NCBI RefSeq assembly: GCF_008831285.2
Contig: NC_045144.1
Coordinates: 18,677,716-18,741,715, forward strand
From: Nymphaea colorata
Lineage: Eukaryota; Streptophyta; Magnoliopsida; Nymphaeales; Nymphaeaceae
Reading direction: 5' to 3'
Length of the DNA: 64,000 nucleotides
In this document: positions 1 to 12,468 of the stretch, piece after piece
Position numbering within the stretch: the first letter of the stretch is position 1
How the letters are laid out: each line of letters opens with the position of its first letter
Program-made: the position numbers and the translations under genes
The notes under the pieces: generated by a model
Seen by the model: the letters and a program-made list of their open reading frames with translations, nothing else
Databases searched by the model: none
What the model was told of the DNA's origin: nothing

Positions 1-3000
1 GAATGGATCTGACTTGCACCTCTGCATGGACCTGCCGGATTTCTTTGGGGGGCATAAGAAACGAAGATGCAGAGCATATCTTAAAACACCAGAAATGGCA
101 GCACCTATATTCAATTTTGGGGAAGTATCTACATGTTTCTTTTCAGGTCCCTCACATATATCCATGGGGCTGAAGCCGCTGAACTCCTCATTGTGAATCT
201 TCTCATATCGACTGTTGCAAAGGTTGTTCACATCCTCCAATTTCATATTGATGTCAGCGCTGTTGGGGGTATTAGAATAGGCTCCAGGTGAAAAGATCAA
301 TGAATCTGTCCTTTCAGTGTTGAGTACATCAACCTGTTGTGCGTCTGAATATATACAATTTATGTAGTCAGATGCTGCTTTATTCAAATTTTCAGAATGG
401 CGCCTCCCAGACTCCATTTTATACATACAGTGACAATTAGAGCCAGCATGTTTGGTAGGAAGCTGTACATTGTGGCTTCTTTCTGATTCCGGAGGAGCCG
501 CAGGAACATTTTTTTGTGCAACACTGTGATCTCCTTCCCTAACCAGGCTCATTGATGATGCTAAGGTGACCTTTTGGCGCATGAAGGTCTGTATCACAAA
601 TTGAAATACACCACTATAAATACTCTTACAGGTTTTCTTCACAAAATAGTTTAGCATGTCTACAAGCAACAGAATCTGTGAAGCTGATGGATCAATATTT
701 GTAAAGGTAAGGTCACAGCCTCGATCCACTCAAATTTCCGTCTTTTGCCAAAATAGGGGATGAGGGCAGACGACATTTTTGCACACGAAAGTTATATCAC
801 CAACCAAAATATGTATATTTGCCAATATGCATTCTATTATTCCTATTCCCAAGGACCCAACTCCTGCAACAAACATGAAAAGGGTATTCTGGGAGCCTAG
901 AACAATGGAAAATGAAATGGAAAATGGTGTCCATGTCTATATCCATGTACGCACGTTAATCCTTGTTCGCATGTTAATTCTATCGCAGTAAACCAGAAGC
1001 ATCCAATCACATGACTTCCACAAAGGTAACAACAAAGAGATCTGCATTTCATTTTTCTACTTACAGAGTATAACATACACATAACAAATCTATCCATGTC
1101 ATTATCTCTCGTAGAAGTTTTACATGGCAGCCGCAAAATTTTATAGTTGTATACCTTCATCCTGCTCTAATTTTGTTTGAGTAAACGAAAGCGTTCACAC
1201 AATTGCTTTTGCAATCCGGTTGTAGCTAACATGCATGCGACAACAAAGATACTATGCACTTCAAATGACATACTCTAGTGACTCCAACTGAGCAGAGTTT
1301 GTGAAAAAAGACCCACTGAAACATCCCACTTGAAGGTCTCCCTAGCATCTTGAGTCGAGTCTCCCACAAAATTATAATCTCCAACATGGATTAGGACAAA
1401 AGTAGCTAAACCACAACATTCATTAAACATCTTAAACATCACATAATATGCATATGTTGAATAAGAACCTAAATAACCAACCTCAAACTTTTTAATATGA
1501 AAAACAAAAGTAAATAAAGGATCAATATTACAATGTAACGAATAAAGAACATGCCAATTGCATGTTCGACTATGCCTGTGAAGTGCAATAGCAGCATGTA
1601 TGACAATCATGCAGAGTGTGCAAAAGGATTTTCCATGGTCAAAGCTCAGATAGAAAATAAGAAATCTGTTATAGACTATAACAGATTTGTTACTACTGGT
1701 TGATAAAATGAAACAGTCAAGGGAAAGATGAAAACCAATTTCTTGTTGCATATTTTGTGCAAGTTTATTATAGAATTTTTCACATGGAAGGAGTGGAACA
1801 TGCATAAGATAAGGAAAATATTTTCCTTATGACAACATACCTTGGTACCTGCAGGCATGTCACTTAAATCATAATTGCAGAAAAAGGTGTGGACCGGTGT
1901 CTTCTCCGGATTACTGAGGACCTGAAACATTGAGAAGAAGTGTTATCAACACACTAATTAGAATAATACAATCAACCATAAGCCCTTCATAACTAAAATG
2001 GTAAATCTCTTATCCAAAAGTCAAAGATTTGTTAACTTATACCCCCATATAGTTTATTATTTTTCAGTAGAAATAAAAGATAGAGCAAGTCCCAGTACAA
2101 AGCAGTTGAAAACTGTGAGTAACAGAATTTTCAACCAATATCTTGGAATACCACAATATCACATCTTAGCCTGGAAAACATGATTATGTTACATATTTCT
2201 GCAAAGTCCAGTTCTTGAGACATTTAAATGGGATCATATAAAGACTGTCTCCTGAGCAACAAACACAGTGAGAAAAAACCCGGAAAGTACAACCAGAAGT
2301 AGTAAAGCCTTTTCAATATGGAACTAACAGTAGTGTGATTATTACAACAGCCTCGTTATACATACTGAAACTAGAAACAACATTGCAAGTCAAAGGTTCA
2401 AAATCAAAATGGAAACACATGCATTCTGATTATGAAGGATTACAATGACTCACATCTACATGACTTTGTGTGCGGAACTACCAAAGGTTACTGTGGTGCA
2501 CGACAAAGCTAATTTTGCAATCAAATCAAAAATTACTTTCTCACCTTTGCCTTTGGTATTTTAGCAGCAATCTTATCTGTTTTAGCAGCAATATTATCTG
2601 AGAATGCTCACTTCACACTAGACTAGACTAGGTCAAGCTGAACCAAAAGTGTAAGTTTTTGGTTAGTTGGATGATTTTAGAATTACTTGGTTCGCAAAAG
2701 GCATCCACATGCATTATATTCATGAGACGACCTGCCTAACTTACTTGATCACCAATCAATTTTGAGAACTAGGGACCCAGTACCAGTTGTATTCGTCCTT
2801 TCATTGGGATCCGTGTGCGACTTTTGGAAGACAAATAATCCATGGTGCTTAAGCTTCTTCTCATTTGTGGCCCTTTGCACTTGTTTCCATTGCTCGCAAG
2901 ATCAATAGATGCATAATATAGTAAGCAGCTATCCCCATCTACACTGGTTACAGAGAAGGGAAGTTTCTGGGAAGGTGGAGAAAAGCTCCCCCCAGTTACA

Positions 3001-4561
3001 CTAAGAACAGCTAAGAATCCATCTATCTTCTGCAAAATATTTTAAATAAAAATTAATTAGGAAAGATAACAGAAAAAAAAATGCTATCTAAAGATTTTCT
3101 AAAAATTGAATCAAGTCACAAACGGGAAAAGCAAACTCACTGGCGCACCAAAGCATTTCACAAATAAGCCAAAAGAGCAATAAAAAAAACCATTTAATAG
3201 GTTAGCAAAATTAAATAATCAAAACAAGAGATGGAAATACTGATTCATAGATATGTAATAATCAGAAAGGTTCAATTCACTGCAGAAACAAAGGAACAGA
3301 TTGATTGGAGTGTTCACAGCATCCAAACCTGGCTAGTCTTGCTGGATGAAAATCTGCCTGATAACAGAGACTCTTCAAATGAACCAACCAAAGACCTTCG
3401 AACCGGGAGTCCACTAAGGTTACGAACTAACTTTGCCGCCTGAGGCAGGTGATTGTCATTGGTACTCCAATAATGAGCATCAAGAAAGTTACAGTCTGGA
3501 GTGCACGGGTCCGAGTCTTTCTGCAAAATCCTGCATTCCTCAAAAGACTTGCTTGTGACATTGAACCCCCCTTCAGCATCAACTAACCTGCCTTGAATCC
3601 TATCATCGAGCTTTCTATCGTAACTTTTTGGACGAAGAGGAGACATGGATAGAGGAAGCGACACTTTGCTAGGAGAAGTAGCTATTGCCCTCACCAGAAC
3701 CCTCATTCCACCTGCTTCTTTGTAGGGAATAGTACCAGGAATTTCACAGAAACGATTATAAGTACTCCGCTCTTCCTCGTTGAGTAATGGACCATCGGTA
3801 AAAACTAGAGGATCCAATTTACTGTTACTAATAACGGAATCAAATCTGTAGCACCTAGCTATAGCCCATGGGGAGGAGTCACTTAAATGGTTCCCATCAC
3901 CCACATTAGCTTGCTTACTATCCTGTGACATACTCGCCCTACAATCCCCATGTGATTGAACACTTGCAGCTCTATAAAAAGTTTCCTGTCTGTTCGGTGT
4001 ATCAATATCGAAAAGATCACTACCCAACCTGTTTGATTGCAATATACCATTAAGAGGGGACAACATGCGCTTCCTGGCCTGCAATCCATTTACATCGTCT
4101 AACTTACCAAATTTATCAATAGTTGAGAAGGAGTTCAGTTCATCAGAATCACTTCTTTCAGCCCCATGAGCTGACAAATTCACACCGCCCGACTCAAAAC
4201 CCACAATCCTTGAGACAGGGCAATGGACATCTCTTCCCGCCTTCGGTGTCAACCAGCCAAGTTTTTCATTGACACCATTTCTTAGTCTCCAATCATTTAC
4301 AGCTCCACCATCAACCACATTCAGCAAAGGAAACAACTCATTTTCTTCCTTCGACGATTCCAGGACTGGGTTCCTTCGAAATTCACCATTAGATGACCCA
4401 GAGAGCCCCTGGCCGTAGAAGAAAGTGCCCCCCCTGACCCCATTTTCCCCCATTTTGCCACACAACCCGTCCAATTCGCAATCGCCGATGCAAAATCCAT
4501 TTGGCGAAGTTATTGCGATTTCGTCGTCAATTTCTTCCGACGAAGCTCGGGTCAATCCCAT
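1..4561 (-). CDS. Plant Atos-like protein (DUF4210/FAM214-type), 3' end beyond window
   Basis: Four coding exons join in phase 0: 3329-4561 (411 codons from ATG at 4561), 2784-3029, 1841-1921 and 1-588 (continues past the left edge). All junctions are GT-AG. The first exon encodes a long, polar, probably disordered N-terminus. It ends in the [10 protein letters not shown] motif, which with [18 protein letters not shown] in exon 2 is the start of the Atos conserved domain. Exons 2-3 join through MKGRIQL and VLSNPEKTP to [13 protein letters not shown], and exon 4 starts [11 protein letters not shown]. Near the window edge [12 protein letters not shown] and RCKSDPF mark the C-terminal 'chromosome segregation' region of the family. 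At least 716 residues are present. In animals the Atos family (ATOSA/B, formerly FAM214) is linked to transcriptional regulation; the plant members have no established role that I know of. Family assignment is firm, function is not. Confidence 0.85.
589..1840 (-). other. Intron of the Atos-like gene
   Basis: Last intron seen of the Atos-like gene, about 1.25 kb, bounded by donor GTATG after 1841 and acceptor CAG before 588. It is AT-rich, and I see no conserved coding or mobile element inside it. Confidence 0.75.
1922..2783 (-). other. Intron of the Atos-like gene
   Basis: Intron between the GRIQL-ending exon (donor GTACTG) and the VLSNPEKTP exon (acceptor TTTCAG). AT-rich, with nothing recognisable inside apart from a short direct repeat of a TTAGCAGCAAT-like word near 2560-2600. 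Confidence 0.7.
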
Positions 4562-5470
4562 CTTGAGGACAATGATGAACGACTACCAACTTCTCCGCTC
4601 CCCTATATTTTAGAATAAGAATCTACAAATACCTTCCATCAAGACCCATCCATTCGACTAAGAAAAGAAAAAATACTTAACCCTCCCCACCCGCTCATCA
4701 CAATTTAGCACTACCCATCACCAAACTGATCAAAAGAGGAAGGCAAATCCATGAACACTCCACCTTTGACCTCGAAACCGCCACCTATCTGACCGAGATT
4801 TCCGTTCTTCTGACCATCAGCATCCTTTCAAAACCAATCCCAAGCACCAGAAAATACCTCAAACTCCACAAATACAAACAGCGGACGAACTTCCGATCCA
4901 TCGCCGTCTACCGCGACACTAAACCAAACCCCTCCTCTCCTCGCAAGACCTGATCATCAAACCAATAGAAGAGTGGGGAAGATTAAAAGGAATAAATGCC
5001 AAAATCTCAAATATTCATAATATAAACAACATAAACAAAGAGCAACTTTGGAAAAAAAAAAAGTTCCACGCTATCGATTCATCGCCAAAAGAGAGCAGAG
5101 AGAGACGCAGAAACACCAATTTGTGTTTCCAGATTCTCCATCGGCGAAGAAAGAAAATATTCAAAACTGAGAGAACGAGCAAAGTGAAAATATTGTTCAA
5201 ATGCCCAACAAGGAAAAAGAAAGAAAATCACTAAAAGAGAGAAAGGGGGAGAGAGGAGGAGGAGAGAGAACCAAGACAACTGGGTGAACCAAGAACGACG
5301 GAATAGCCGGAGATGGCGAAATCCGACGGACGCTCTTCCGTCGGATTCCTGAATCGGAAGACGAGTCGTAGCTCCTTCTCCTTTTGAAGAAAGAGAGACA
5401 GAGAAAGCCAGAGAGAGGGAAAGAGAGAGAGAGATGAGAGAGAGAGGCGGTTTCGTAGGTGGCAAACCCA
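4562..5470 (-). promoter_or_regulatory. 5' leader and proximal promoter of the Atos-like gene
   Basis: Between the ATG at 4561 and the intergenic (TA)n lies about 0.9 kb with no long ORF in the gene's frame. Read on the minus strand it is strongly CT-rich at 5215-5440, as plant 5' UTRs often are. A 5' UTR intron is possible but I could not fix its ends. Confidence 0.45.
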
Positions 5471-5529
5471 TGAGCCCCGAGTCTGCTTACGTACCTTTTA
5501 CACCGTCACGAATTTTCTGGCAACAGCGT

Positions 5530-5576
5530 GCCTCTCTCTCTCTCTCTCCCTTTATATATATATATATATATATAAT
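5530..5576. repeat. (CT)n and (TA)n microsatellites upstream of the Atos-like gene
   Basis: A CT run followed directly by a TA run. A second pure (TA)n tract lies at about 5768-5791. Confidence 0.9.
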
Positions 5577-6872
5577 TCTAATTATTCGGTTATTTCGTGC
5601 ACCCATTCAACAAAATTATATAGTTAAAAAGAACAAAAATGTAAACTAATAATAATAAAAGACAAAAATCTTTTCTCCTTTTTCATTTTTGTTTAACTAT
5701 CTATTATGATAGATAGATAAAACAGTTCGAATTAGATAGCTTGGAAAGTTAAAATCATCGTCCAAAGTATATATATATATATATATATATAACCTTTAAC
5801 CTAGAGGCCATGACATTGTTTAAAATGTAAATCATAGTACAAAGAAAAATAAAGAAAAAAATGTGAAGACTTTCTGGTACGTTGTGCACCTAACTTGTCA
5901 TTATCATGAGTTGCAGTTTTGATCGTTGTTTTGTGGTTGCTGTTGTGCCCTTCAGTGTCCATACATCTGTCTCCTTAATTTCAATTTCAATCTCAATTGT
6001 AAGTTGATTGATCCACCCTACTCGAGCAGAGCCAGAAATTTAAACCAGGAAAGAAACACATTACAGACCGATCATGGAAATCGACCTTTCAATGTGTAAA
6101 TATGCATATTATTTCCTTTCAATAGATTAAACTTTAATTGCAAATGCATATATATTTCTAAAACTAATCGCACAAACTTGATTTTTCATGCCTCAAAGAT
6201 CTTAAACAAAACATTTACCTGTGATGTGATGTTTCTGTGCCATTTAAAAACCAGATTATTGACATCACATAAGTGATAGTAACATGTGATTTTATCTCAT
6301 TTAAAGTGTTTGATTCCACTGACTACAAGAAAAGAAGTAGTAATTGTTTACCATCGTCTCTTTACTTTAGCAGAGTTCCAAGAAAAATCTGTGGCTGTAT
6401 GAGAAACTTCAGAAACGTGATATCTGTTTTTTTTTTTCTTTTTTTTAAGAGATCACGGGTCCACGGCTAAAATGGTTGATCCTTAGACAAAAATTTTTTA
6501 ATACAAAGCATGCGAGGCAACATGTATTATTGCGGGCGAACTTAGTTAGATTGTTGTATTATTGATATTTGTACTTTTAAAACATGCAATTTTTTTTCTA
6601 GTTTGTTTTTTTTTTGTTTTATTTCAAATCAAATGTTTCACATAATTAGTGTGATTTACAATCAAATGATTCTGACACAACACTGTAGTTGACAGATGAT
6701 CCACCTCAGTTATAAATCAAGTTATAAGGCGACCTTAAATGAATTTAAGAAAGAGATTTGGCCCTTTTAACTTAATAGTTAAAGTAGAGAAACAAAAAAA
6801 AACGAGGGAAAGATTGTCTTGAATTTTTCTAAACAATTCCCTACAATCAAGTGGCCATGTCAAAATCATAGC
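5577..6872. other. AT-rich intergenic spacer
   Basis: No convincing coding region, RNA gene or complete mobile element seen. It holds short (TA)n at 5768-5791 and homopolymer T tracts near 6427 and 6590-6617. Confidence 0.6.
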
Positions 6873-7273
6873 TAAGGGCGAACAACGACTCGAGCTTTGA
6901 CTCGTTAAAGCTCGGCTCATAGACGAGTTCGAGTCGAGTCATTTGCTTAACGAGTCGAGCTCGAGTTCATGAGTTGACTCGTTCAAATAATCGAGTTGAG
7001 ATCAAACTCGACACGTAACTGCTGAGTCGAGTTCAAACCTTAACTGAGTTTATCAAGCTTTAATCAAGTCGATATATTCAAACGAGTTTACGAGTTTGTA
7101 GATATTTAATCGAGTCGAGCTCGTTCTCAACACATAACGATGAATATCAATTCTATTCAAATGAGTTTGTCGAGCTTTAATCAAGTCGAGCTCGAGTTGC
7201 TTCCATCGAGCTATTCTCGAGCTCTAGCCGAGTCCAGCTCTAGCTCACTGAACTCGACTCATGTTCACCCCTA
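6873..7273. mobile_element. hAT-like MITE built from GAGTCGAGCTCGAG sub-repeats
   Basis: The ends form an imperfect terminal inverted repeat: TAAGGGCGAACA on the left, TGTTCACCCCTA on the right. Flanks are an 8-bp near-duplication, ATCATAGC (6865-6872) and ATTATAGC (7274-7281), the size expected for hAT elements. The interior carries many degenerate copies of GAGTCGAG / GAGCTCGAG on both strands and has no ORF. It is non-autonomous. Confidence 0.75.
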
Positions 7274-8372
7274 ATTATAGCTAAAAATCCATTTTTTCAC
7301 TAGAAATTCGTCCAAAATAACGCTTTTTTGGAAGACAACACCTCCTCTCTCTAACAGTCACTTTATGCTCGACGGAAGCAGCTTGAGCTCGACTGAGCTA
7401 CACTTAACAGCGCCAGGACCAAAACCCACAAGCCTACTCTCATTGTACCCTATAACAGTACAAGAGTTTCCTTACCAAACCTTCTCTCTCTAACAGTCAC
7501 TTATATATATATATATTAAGCAAAGTAACAGTAACTTTTATATATAATATAACTTTCTCTCTCTCTAAAGTAAAGTAACAGTCACCTTTACATAAATGGT
7601 AGACTGCCCTAAATGTGGTCTTGGTTATTCTTTTATACCCAAGTGTAAGTTAGATTGGTTGGCGATTTTAGGTTCCTGTTACAGTACGCGGAATTCTTTT
7701 GATCTGATCATTTCCATCTATATATAATTTAGAGAATTGGATCTAAACTGGGTGTGATTCATTTGCATTTCTTGATTCTAAATTTTGATCCCAAAATCCC
7801 AAAAGCATGCATCTTGTAATCGGATGTAATTTGATATGATGTGTGATAGATACACATGGGTACTTACTAATAATCTTGTATTTGGTGAATTTTGTATTAA
7901 TGAAAAATAGTTTTGGTAGATTTATGAATATTGTTTTTTTTTTCTCATGCGTTAATGTGATATGGTTTTGGGGTCCTGTTGGTTATACAAGATGGCAACA
8001 AAGTTCAGTTTCATAAAATATGCAATTTGATCATCATAATACATTATTGAGGCAACTTGGAGAAGTCGGTTTATTCTTTTCATTGGATGTTCAACAAATG
8101 AAGGTTCAATAATGACATCAGTATAATTATTTAAGATCGGGTAGATATTTATATATTTAAAATAATTTAATTGCTATTCATCGTCACAAGTGGACTATTA
8201 ATTTATTTATCTTTTTATAAGCATTCCATATAAGAGACTTGTTGGAATTGTCCTAACAATTCGTAGTCAAAGACATATGTATATACACAAAATCATAATG
8301 CTTCTTACAAGCATACTGATTGATGGATTACATCAGGCAGTGTATTTAATTACACTTAAAATTAGAGAGAAT

Positions 8373-8404
<32 letters not shown>

Positions 8405-9708
8405 GGTTATTATAGGCTAAAATCATATTGGTCATTGATTTTTCAAAGATGGACGATTAAGAAAAATCTATTTAACAATGTTTTTTTCCTTTATTTTTCA
8501 TAAACCATCCATCGTAAGAAAATCAATAGCCAAATTATTTTTGACTGCTTACCAACCAAGTTGTGGTACCTACTTAATTTTTATGTTTATTTATTTATTG
8601 TTGTAAAACCAATTCTCACAACCTCACAAATAAGCCCAAGCATCGGGTTAGCCCGGCCCGACCTAGCCAGACACCCAAAACCTGGGCCCGGCCTAACCAT
8701 TAAAACTTGAGCCCGAGCTTGGCCTGGGCTGGATTGGATCAGATAAAATAGAAAATATATTTATTTAATATAAAATAAGATATAAATATAATTAATTGTA
8801 ACAAAAAATTATATATAGTAATAAAATGAATATTAAAAAAATTATCACACCCACCCAGACTGGCCCGATAAATTATCGGGCTGACTCGGTGCCCTTTTTC
8901 GGAGCCCGAACCCGGTTTAGAGGTGGTCCGACCCTGTGCCCAAACTTACCGACAAATGGTTTAATCACTCTTTTTATTAAATGTTTCAATCAACTCACTT
9001 GTTTAGGCTGTCATAATAATAATAGTCAAAATATGAAAATACATCTATTGAAGGTATGAGACTACCATTGTGCTTATAATCAACTCTTACAATAACTTAA
9101 AACTCTAACTTTCCTAGTTACGTACACGCCTTGAACTCAAATATACATTACGTTACATTTGTGATGAGTTCAAAGCACTACTAAAACTTCCTTGGTAGAC
9201 AAGAAAAGCACTACTAAAACTTCCTTGGTAGACAAGAAAAACAAGAAAAAGTAAGAGTCAAACATTTTAGGCTCTAAAGGCAAAACCCACGTTACAATTA
9301 TGTGAAAGAAGACGGAACATTATAAAAGCAAGTAGAGAAAAGCAAAATGTGTCAGGCTTACTTTATTTTGCTTGTGTGATAATGTCGTTATAAACATTAT
9401 TAGCAATGTCATGTCAAAATAAATTATTCTCTTAACTAGTTAAGCATGTTAATTAGCTTAATATCGACAGCTTAATTAGTTTGTCAGATGCCATCAAACG
9501 CTTGTTCACGTTTTACTCGTTCTAACCGGGTTCTAGATAATTATCTTTTTTCTTGACTCGCAGAGTTAGGTAGAACCCTACCAGATTATGCCAAGAGGCG
9601 CCCATTGGCCCGTGGCGCAGAAATTGTAGATATCATTGGGTGATAAGGAGAGAGAAAGAGCTACCGGTAGCTCGTGATTCGATGTAAAGAAGTCACAACA
9701 AGTGTGGT
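7274..9708. other. Intergenic spacer with repeats
   Basis: No gene seen. A CTCTCTCTAACAGTCACTT word is repeated near 7350 and 7485. Short (TA)n tracts occur near 7503 and 8375. A GC-rich GGGTTAGCCCGGCCCG block at about 8640-8720, with a matching CCCGAACCCGG block at about 8900-8940, resembles a degenerate GGCCCGG-type MITE. Confidence 0.5.
9172..9237. repeat. 33-bp direct tandem duplication
   Basis: Two adjacent copies of a 33-bp unit starting AAAGCACTACTAAAAC (9172-9204 and 9205-9237), identical as far as I can read. Non-coding. Confidence 0.9.
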
Positions 9709-9892
9709 TAGGGGCGGAGGGAGGGGGGGCCGCCTAGGCCATGGCCCCACCCTGGCAATGAAAAAAAAATTACGTTGAAAAAAAAAATTAATTATGTCAT
9801 GTATTTTTTGGATTTGAATTCAATTTGGCCTACCCAGATCCAAATGTTAGACTGTTGGCCCGCTCCTGAAGAAAATCTTAGCTCTGCCCCTG
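9709..9892. mobile_element. Short hAT-like MITE with GGGGCGGAG ends
   Basis: Left end TAGGGGCGGAG and right end CTCTGCCCCTG are inverted repeats. They are flanked by 8-bp near-duplications AGTGTGGT (9701-9708) and AGTGTGCT (9893-9900). It is 184 bp long, has GC-rich ends, an A-rich middle and no ORF. Confidence 0.7.
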
Positions 9893-10289
9893 AGTGTGCT
9901 CCTAGGTCCCACTACACAAGCAGCCTTACCATCAAAACATAATGTTCGAAATTTTTTCTGGCAAGTTGGTTTAGTTATGTTTGATCATGTAGACATAATC
10001 CATGAATTAATATTAGTCAAGATTGGCATTCAGAATTCGACCACCTTGAAGATTTTTGTGGCAATGCAAATATCAAGAAATCATTCCAGGTTGAGAGGCC
10101 AGAAAAACCATAGTATAGCTGGTCGAGATGGTGGGCCAGTACAAGCCCGGTTACCAATTTGATTTCTATGAAAAACTACTCCTCTGAACTACAAACAGCG
10201 GATATATTGCAATTTAGTTGACAGATGTCATGTTTTATGTTTTTCATTCAGATCCGCAACATCCCTGGACCCTCGGCGCAAGGAAAAAA

Positions 10290-10440
10290 AGTAGGTAGTT
10301 AGGGTGTCAAACTCCCGAAGTCATTCCCCCGCTGCTATGATTCTGACATATATCAGTTTTTGTAGGTCCCAGAGACGCCAAGATTTGAACCAACGACTGG
10401 CCGCAAACCAACAGCTAGCCCAACGAGGTGCGCTAATCCC
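10290..10440 (-). mobile_element. tRNA-derived SINE-like element
   Basis: On the minus strand there is a box A-like TAGCGCACCTCGTTGG. About 40 nt later comes a box B match GGTTCAAATC, inside the block GCGGCCAGTCGTTGG. The spacing fits a tRNA-derived RNA polymerase III promoter, but the sequence does not fold as a complete tRNA. A similar block recurs at 13793-13818 on the plus strand. Ends are approximate. Confidence 0.45.
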
Positions 10441-10792
10441 CTCCAAAAATAGATCAACGAATTTTTAAAGCATCAAATATTTAAGACAGAAAAATCCCTG
10501 TTTTCTGGCGCAGTAAAAGGCCAGCTCTTGTCAAATTGCCCATGCTCAATTTTAATTGAGCATAATTGATAGCCAATATGTGTGATGGTTTTTTGGGCAA
10601 TTCAAGGATCATCAGCACTCATAAAACATGAAGGGATTTTACCGTAAAAGTTTTACGTTTTTTAATATATTAATTTCTTTTATCTATAATAATAGATTAT
10701 TATAAGCATTCATCTCCCCAACACATAAAAGTCCATGATAAATGCTCTCAGCTCCCAACTGAGCCGGTGTTATCAGTATCAATACAGACGTT

Positions 10793-10798
<6 letters not shown>

Positions 10799-10842
<44 letters not shown>
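10799..10842. repeat. (TA)n microsatellite
   Basis: About 21 uninterrupted TA units. Open frames across it are artefacts (YIYIYI). Confidence 0.95.
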
Positions 10843-10843
<1 letters not shown>

Positions 10844-11644
10844 TAAAAACAACGTAACTGCATTTTTTGATAGACATAACCACATGAACTTGAAAAGCTG
10901 GTGGGATCAAAGGATGAGATTCATTGAGTTGCAAAAGCAAAATCATTTTTGGAAACTTAACGTCGTGCTTGGCCAAACCCTACTATAGCGCCAGGAGCTA
11001 TTATTGAAGCAGGACAAGTTTCTCTCTCTCTCTCTCATATAGGTGTCAATTTATTTCTAAAATTCAGAATTTGATTAAATAAGAATGAAAACTGAAACTA
11101 TTTTGTTCCTTCTTTAGAGAGCATAGCATAGCTGTTTCGACTTACAAGCTGTGAAAGTTTGGTCGTCAGTTCAATTTCTGTAAGCAAGGCTTATCTTCAG
11201 TACAAATGGTGAATATGTGACGCTCTAGTTGATATGTACAACATTTTTTACCTAAGTCGCAAATCATCTCAGGACCCCCGGGACAGGAGGGAAGGGGAGG
11301 GACTTCGGCCTCACCACCAATCCATCCCCAGTTGGTGGGGCCACACCAGTCCTTTAAAATGTTTTTATTTTTAAGGTACCAAGAATTCCAACAAACAGAT
11401 TTTTTTCAATGATAAAAGAAAAAGAAATGTAAGTATCTATATATACATACGTCTTTTTTTTTTTTATAAAGTTGATATAATTATTTGAGATAATATTAAA
11501 GATGAAAAGCATTGTCGCAATTTTAAGACGTATAGCATATGTGTGTGTATGTAGATGAGAGTTCAATGCTTCCGTGTGCCAATGTTGTTAAAGTTAAAGT
11601 TAAAAAATTTGTTATTGAAAAACAAACAGTAAATTAATATATTA

Positions 11645-12037
11645 CATAGTCACAGAAAACACGTTTTTTTTTTTTTTTTGAAAAGAACTAGAAAAAATAT
11701 GATAAATTAAATAGCCGTTTAAAACTTTTAAAAAACGTGTTTTTTTTAACATTAAAAACTAAAAAAATGTGTTGTTCTTTCTCTTTTTTTCACTTTTTTT
11801 TCAGTTTTTTAGTGTCAAACAGTTATTTTTTCATTTTTTCTTTTTTATTTATTGCAAATCTACTTATTTTGTGATGTTTGTTTTATTAATTTCTTACATA
11901 TTTTATTTTTCCCTTATTTTTAGTTTTTTTTATTTTAAAAAATTATCATATTTTTTTTCCATTTTTTTCAAGCTCGATGTATTATACCTAAGAAAAACCT
12001 AGTCGTTTAAAACTTCAAGATATTATTTGTGACTATA
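11645..12037. mobile_element. AT-rich MITE, copy 1 (CATAGTCAC ends)
   Basis: Begins CATAGTCACAGAAAACACG and ends TTTGTGACTATA, so the termini are inverted repeats. Internal blocks match, in the same order, the reverse complement of 60160-60493: GATAAATTAAAT, GTCAAACAGTT, ATTGCAAA and GTATTATACC...AAGAAAAACCT. No ORF. Target duplication not clear for this copy. Confidence 0.7.
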
Positions 12038-12426
12038 GTTTATAATATCATGAAGATTTACAATATGGTGTTTTTAGCAACAAATTTTAAAATTTTAACT
12101 GTCTGGCATCTCTTGACCGCATGACAGCATTGACTTCATTGCCGCATGGTAGTATATATATATAAACACCCATTGCAGCAGCCACCACCATTCGGCACAG
12201 TCTTGAAAGTTGCTTATTATAATGTCAATTTGTCAATATTCATGGCCCAGCGCTCAATGTTTAAAAAAAAAAAAACTTTATCTAAAAGGCAGCAAATTAT
12301 CGGATGTACTTACCATGATGCTGATTATATCTTCTGGATCACTATTCTTCAAGAGCTTTATATCTTAAAAATCTTTATCCAAAAGGCAGCAAATCATTGG
12401 TGGAACTTCAATCATATGCTCAGACG

Positions 12427-12468
<42 letters not shown>

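Larger units (their letters stand above)
9893..11644. other. Intergenic spacer
   Basis: No convincing gene. Holds a SINE-like block near 10.4 kb and a (TA)n tract at 10.8 kb. A GC-rich stretch at about 11270-11350 (CCCCGGGAC... GGTGGGGCCACACC) may be another degraded repeat end. Confidence 0.5.

Noticed and set aside
10379-10440. Possible tRNA gene on minus strand
   Set aside because: Box A and box B are present but I could not build acceptor and anticodon stems; a SINE is a better reading.
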